From Gammaproteobacteria bacterium (GTDB lineage Bacteria; Gemmatimonadota; Gemmatimonadetes; Longimicrobiales; Gaopeijiaceae): a stretch of 64,000 nt of DNA. Position numbers and translations under genes: made by a program. Below the pieces are notes generated by a model. It saw only the letters and a list, made by a program, of their open reading frames with translations, searched no databases and was not told the DNA's origin. The stretch is from assembly GCA_028820325.1 (NCBI GenBank), contig JAPPJO010000075.1, positions 1-64,000 on the forward strand, given 5' to 3'. Shown here one piece after another: positions 62,053 to 64,000 of this stretch. The stretch's first letter is position 1. Every line of letters begins with the position of its first letter.

Positions 62053-63837
62053 TCAGTACCCCAGAGCCCTTCCCCCGCGCCGGGGATCGGACCACGCGGT
62101 GAGCAGACCGTCCACGACGACGATCATCTGGACATCGCCGGAGAGCCCGCCCCGCTCGACGACGACGTGACCGAGCGCCTCCAGCCGCGCGACGGTCTCC
62201 GGCGAGAGCGCTCCCGCCTCGTAGAAGATCTGGTCCGGCAGATGCTGGTGATGGACCCGCGGCGCCAGAACGGCCTCGACCACATCCATCTCGAAGTCCA
62301 CGACGTTGGAGATCGTCTGGAACACCGTGGTGATGATGGTCGCGCCACCCGGGGTGCCGGTGACCATTCCCAGCTCTCCGTCCGGCCCCAGGACGATGGT
62401 CGGCGACATGGAGGAAAGCATCCGCTTCCCCGGCTCGATGGCGTTGTTTTCCCCTTGCACCAGGCCGAACTGGTTGGCGAAGCCGGGCCTGGCGGCGAGG
62501 TCGTCCATGTCGTTGTTCAGAATGAAGCCCGCCCCGGTGACGGTGACCTTGCTTCCGTACCAGGAGTTCACGGTTGTGGTGACCGACACGGCGTTGCCAT
62601 CGGCATCGACGATGGAATAGTGCGTCGTGTTCTCGCCCTCCTCGGGGACGGTGACGCCGGGAGACGTCCCGGCCTCCCCCACACTCTCCAGTCCGGGTCC
62701 GACCTCGGAGGACGGAGTGGCGGCATCCAGGGAAATGCTCGCTCCCCGCTCGCTCGCGTATGCGGCCGAGGTCAGGCGCTCCAGCGGCATTTCCACGAAG
62801 TCGGGATCCGCCAGGTAGTGGTTGCGGTCGGCATAGCCCCGCCGCCAGGCCTCGGCGTGCAGATGGATCGTCTGCGCCGACTGCCAGCCGAGGGAGGCAA
62901 GGTCGTAGCGCTCCAGGATCCCGGCGGTCTGCGCCATCGTGACGCCCCCGGACGACGGGGGCGGCATCGAGATGACCGTGTGCCCCCGGTATTCGAACGC
63001 GATGGGTTCGCGCCAGACTGCCTGATACTCGGCGAGGTCCCGGCGGGTGAGGATGCCGCCGCCACGTTCCATCTCGGCGAGGATGAGGTCCGCCGTTTCC
63101 CCAAGGTAGAAGTCGTCGCGGCCGATATCGCGGAGGCGCCTCAGAGTGCTGGCCAGGTCCGGCTGGCGGAGCGTGTCCCCGACGGCGGGCGGCTGGCCTC
63201 CGCGGGGCAGGAACTGCTCCGCCGAGGCCGGAAAGGCCTGAAGGGCCGCGACCATCGCGTCGCCCAGGGAGTTCAGGAATCGGGGCCGCACGGGGAAGCC
63301 TCCGGCAAGCTCGATCGCGGGGTCCAGGAGCGCGGCCCATTCCATGCGCCCGAAGCGCCGATGGATTTGCCACATTCCGTCGACGGTGCCGGGCACGCCG
63401 ACGGAGAGATGGCCGACGACGACGTCCTCCGTGACTTCGCCGTCGTCGTCCAGGTACATGTCCCGCGTGGAGGCGAAGGGCGCGCGGGCGCGGAAGTCGA
63501 GAGCCGCCGTTTCGCCGCCTGCCGTCCGAAGCACCAGAAACCCGTCACCGCCGAGGTTCCCTGCTTCCGGGTTGACCACGGCCAGCGCGAACATCACCGC
63601 GACGGCGGCATCCATCGCGTTCCCGCCGGACCTGAGGACGTCGACACCGACCTGGCTGGCGAGTTCGTCGGTCGTGACGACCATCCCGTTGGTCGCGGTA
63701 ACGGGGGCGGGTGTGTCCCGGTACCGCCACGACTCCGGAAACGCGGTCCCACCCGCCGGCGAGGGATCCCCACAGCCGATGCAGGCCGCGAGCGCCAGGA
63801 CGAGAGCCGTGTGCAACAGCAGTGGCAGCCGCGCCAT
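62053..63837 (-). CDS. ggt: Gamma-glutamyltransferase, exported lipoprotein
   Basis: Splits gamma-glutamyl bonds such as in glutathione, in the periplasm. The 594-residue precursor has a leader ending ACIGC (lipobox). The Ntn-hydrolase nucleophile is Thr404 in ENTTHYSIVD, where autocleavage makes the large and small subunits; the small subunit continues with NSWYGSKV, LSSMSPTIV and GTPGGATII. ATG 63837 follows GGAGAGGAG. The first 163 bases beyond it (63838-64000) show no gene that I recognise. Confidence 0.95.
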   Translation of the reverse strand: MARLPLLLHTALVLALAACIGCGDPSPAGGTAFPESWRYRDTPAPVTATNGMVVTTDELASQVGVDVLRSGGNAMDAAVAVMFALAVVNPEAGNLGGDGFLVLRTAGGETAALDFRARAPFASTRDMYLDDDGEVTEDVVVGHLSVGVPGTVDGMWQIHRRFGRMEWAALLDPAIELAGGFPVRPRFLNSLGDAMVAALQAFPASAEQFLPRGGQPPAVGDTLRQPDLASTLRRLRDIGRDDFYLGETADLILAEMERGGGILTRRDLAEYQAVWREPIAFEYRGHTVISMPPPSSGGVTMAQTAGILERYDLASLGWQSAQTIHLHAEAWRRGYADRNHYLADPDFVEMPLERLTSAAYASERGASISLDAATPSSEVGPGLESVGEAGTSPGVTVPEEGENTTHYSIVDADGNAVSVTTTVNSWYGSKVTVTGAGFILNNDMDDLAARPGFANQFGLVQGENNAIEPGKRMLSSMSPTIVLGPDGELGMVTGTPGGATIITTVFQTISNVVDFEMDVVEAVLAPRVHHQHLPDQIFYEAGALSPETVARLEALGHVVVERGGLSGDVQMIVVVDGLLTAWSDPRRGGRALGY

Positions 63838-64000
63838 TCGTTTTCTCCTCTCCGGCAATCGCGGAAGCCTCCCGGGACGCACGAGGTTCGCCGACGTTTC
63901 CGAAAGCTGGTTGATTAGGCTGGAAGCCCGGATCCCCGCCGGGTCGGCCCTCAATGTACCGATCTTCCGATTCCGGGCCAGAGTGCGCTTTACTCCGGCC

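Noticed and set aside
1..64000. CRISPR arrays and rRNA genes
   Set aside because: I looked for regularly spaced short repeats and for rRNA core motifs and saw none.

Overview
The window is high-GC bacterial DNA (roughly two thirds G+C by eye), with SusC/SusD-type outer-membrane genes, many lipoproteins, signal peptides ending in A-Q, TolB-like/amidohydrolase mosaics and DUF1552/DUF1592 proteins. That mix suggests a member of the Gemmatimonadota, perhaps a marine or sponge-associated lineage because a taurine-degradation gene set is present. This placement is an inference from gene content; no rRNA or marker gene is in the window.

Positions 1 to about 11,200 are an accessory island. It holds a tyrosine recombinase, a DNA methyltransferase fused to a nuclease-like domain, a 5'-truncated type IIG-like methyltransferase, small hypothetical genes, a winged-helix protein, a possible tRNA-like structured RNA, several perfect inverted repeats, and two direct copies of a ~120-bp element. 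Each copy contains a 52-nt hairpin unit and ends next to a broken gene.

From 11.4 to 33.5 kb the genome looks like chromosomal core plus envelope genes: polyphosphate kinase, a secreted GH12-like protein, a radical SAM/metallophosphatase pair, a fused DAK2-DegV (FakA-FakB-like) protein, a PhoB/PhoR-like two-component pair with msrB, and two beta-propeller lipoproteins on the opposite strand. A four-gene operon follows (substrate-binding protein, HAMP membrane protein, OFA-family MFS carrier, isocitrate-dehydrogenase-family enzyme), then a very large leucine-rich-repeat zinc-protease lipoprotein.

From 33.6 to 47.4 kb there are an acyl-CoA dehydrogenase, tRNA-Lys(CTT), a lipoprotein, an amidohydrolase, and the taurine cluster tpa-xsc-pta with an AGCS sodium symporter. 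Taurine would be transaminated to sulfoacetaldehyde, cleaved by Xsc to sulfite and acetyl phosphate, and converted by Pta to acetyl-CoA. A hydratase-family enzyme, a P1-type aminopeptidase, a cupin and a lipoprotein cyclophilin follow.

From 47.4 kb to the end lies a nutrient-uptake and envelope region: SusC/SusD, DUF1552, ankyrin repeats, a 1,113-residue propeller-amidohydrolase, a DUF1592 cytochrome-like protein, ferritin and gamma-glutamyltransferase.
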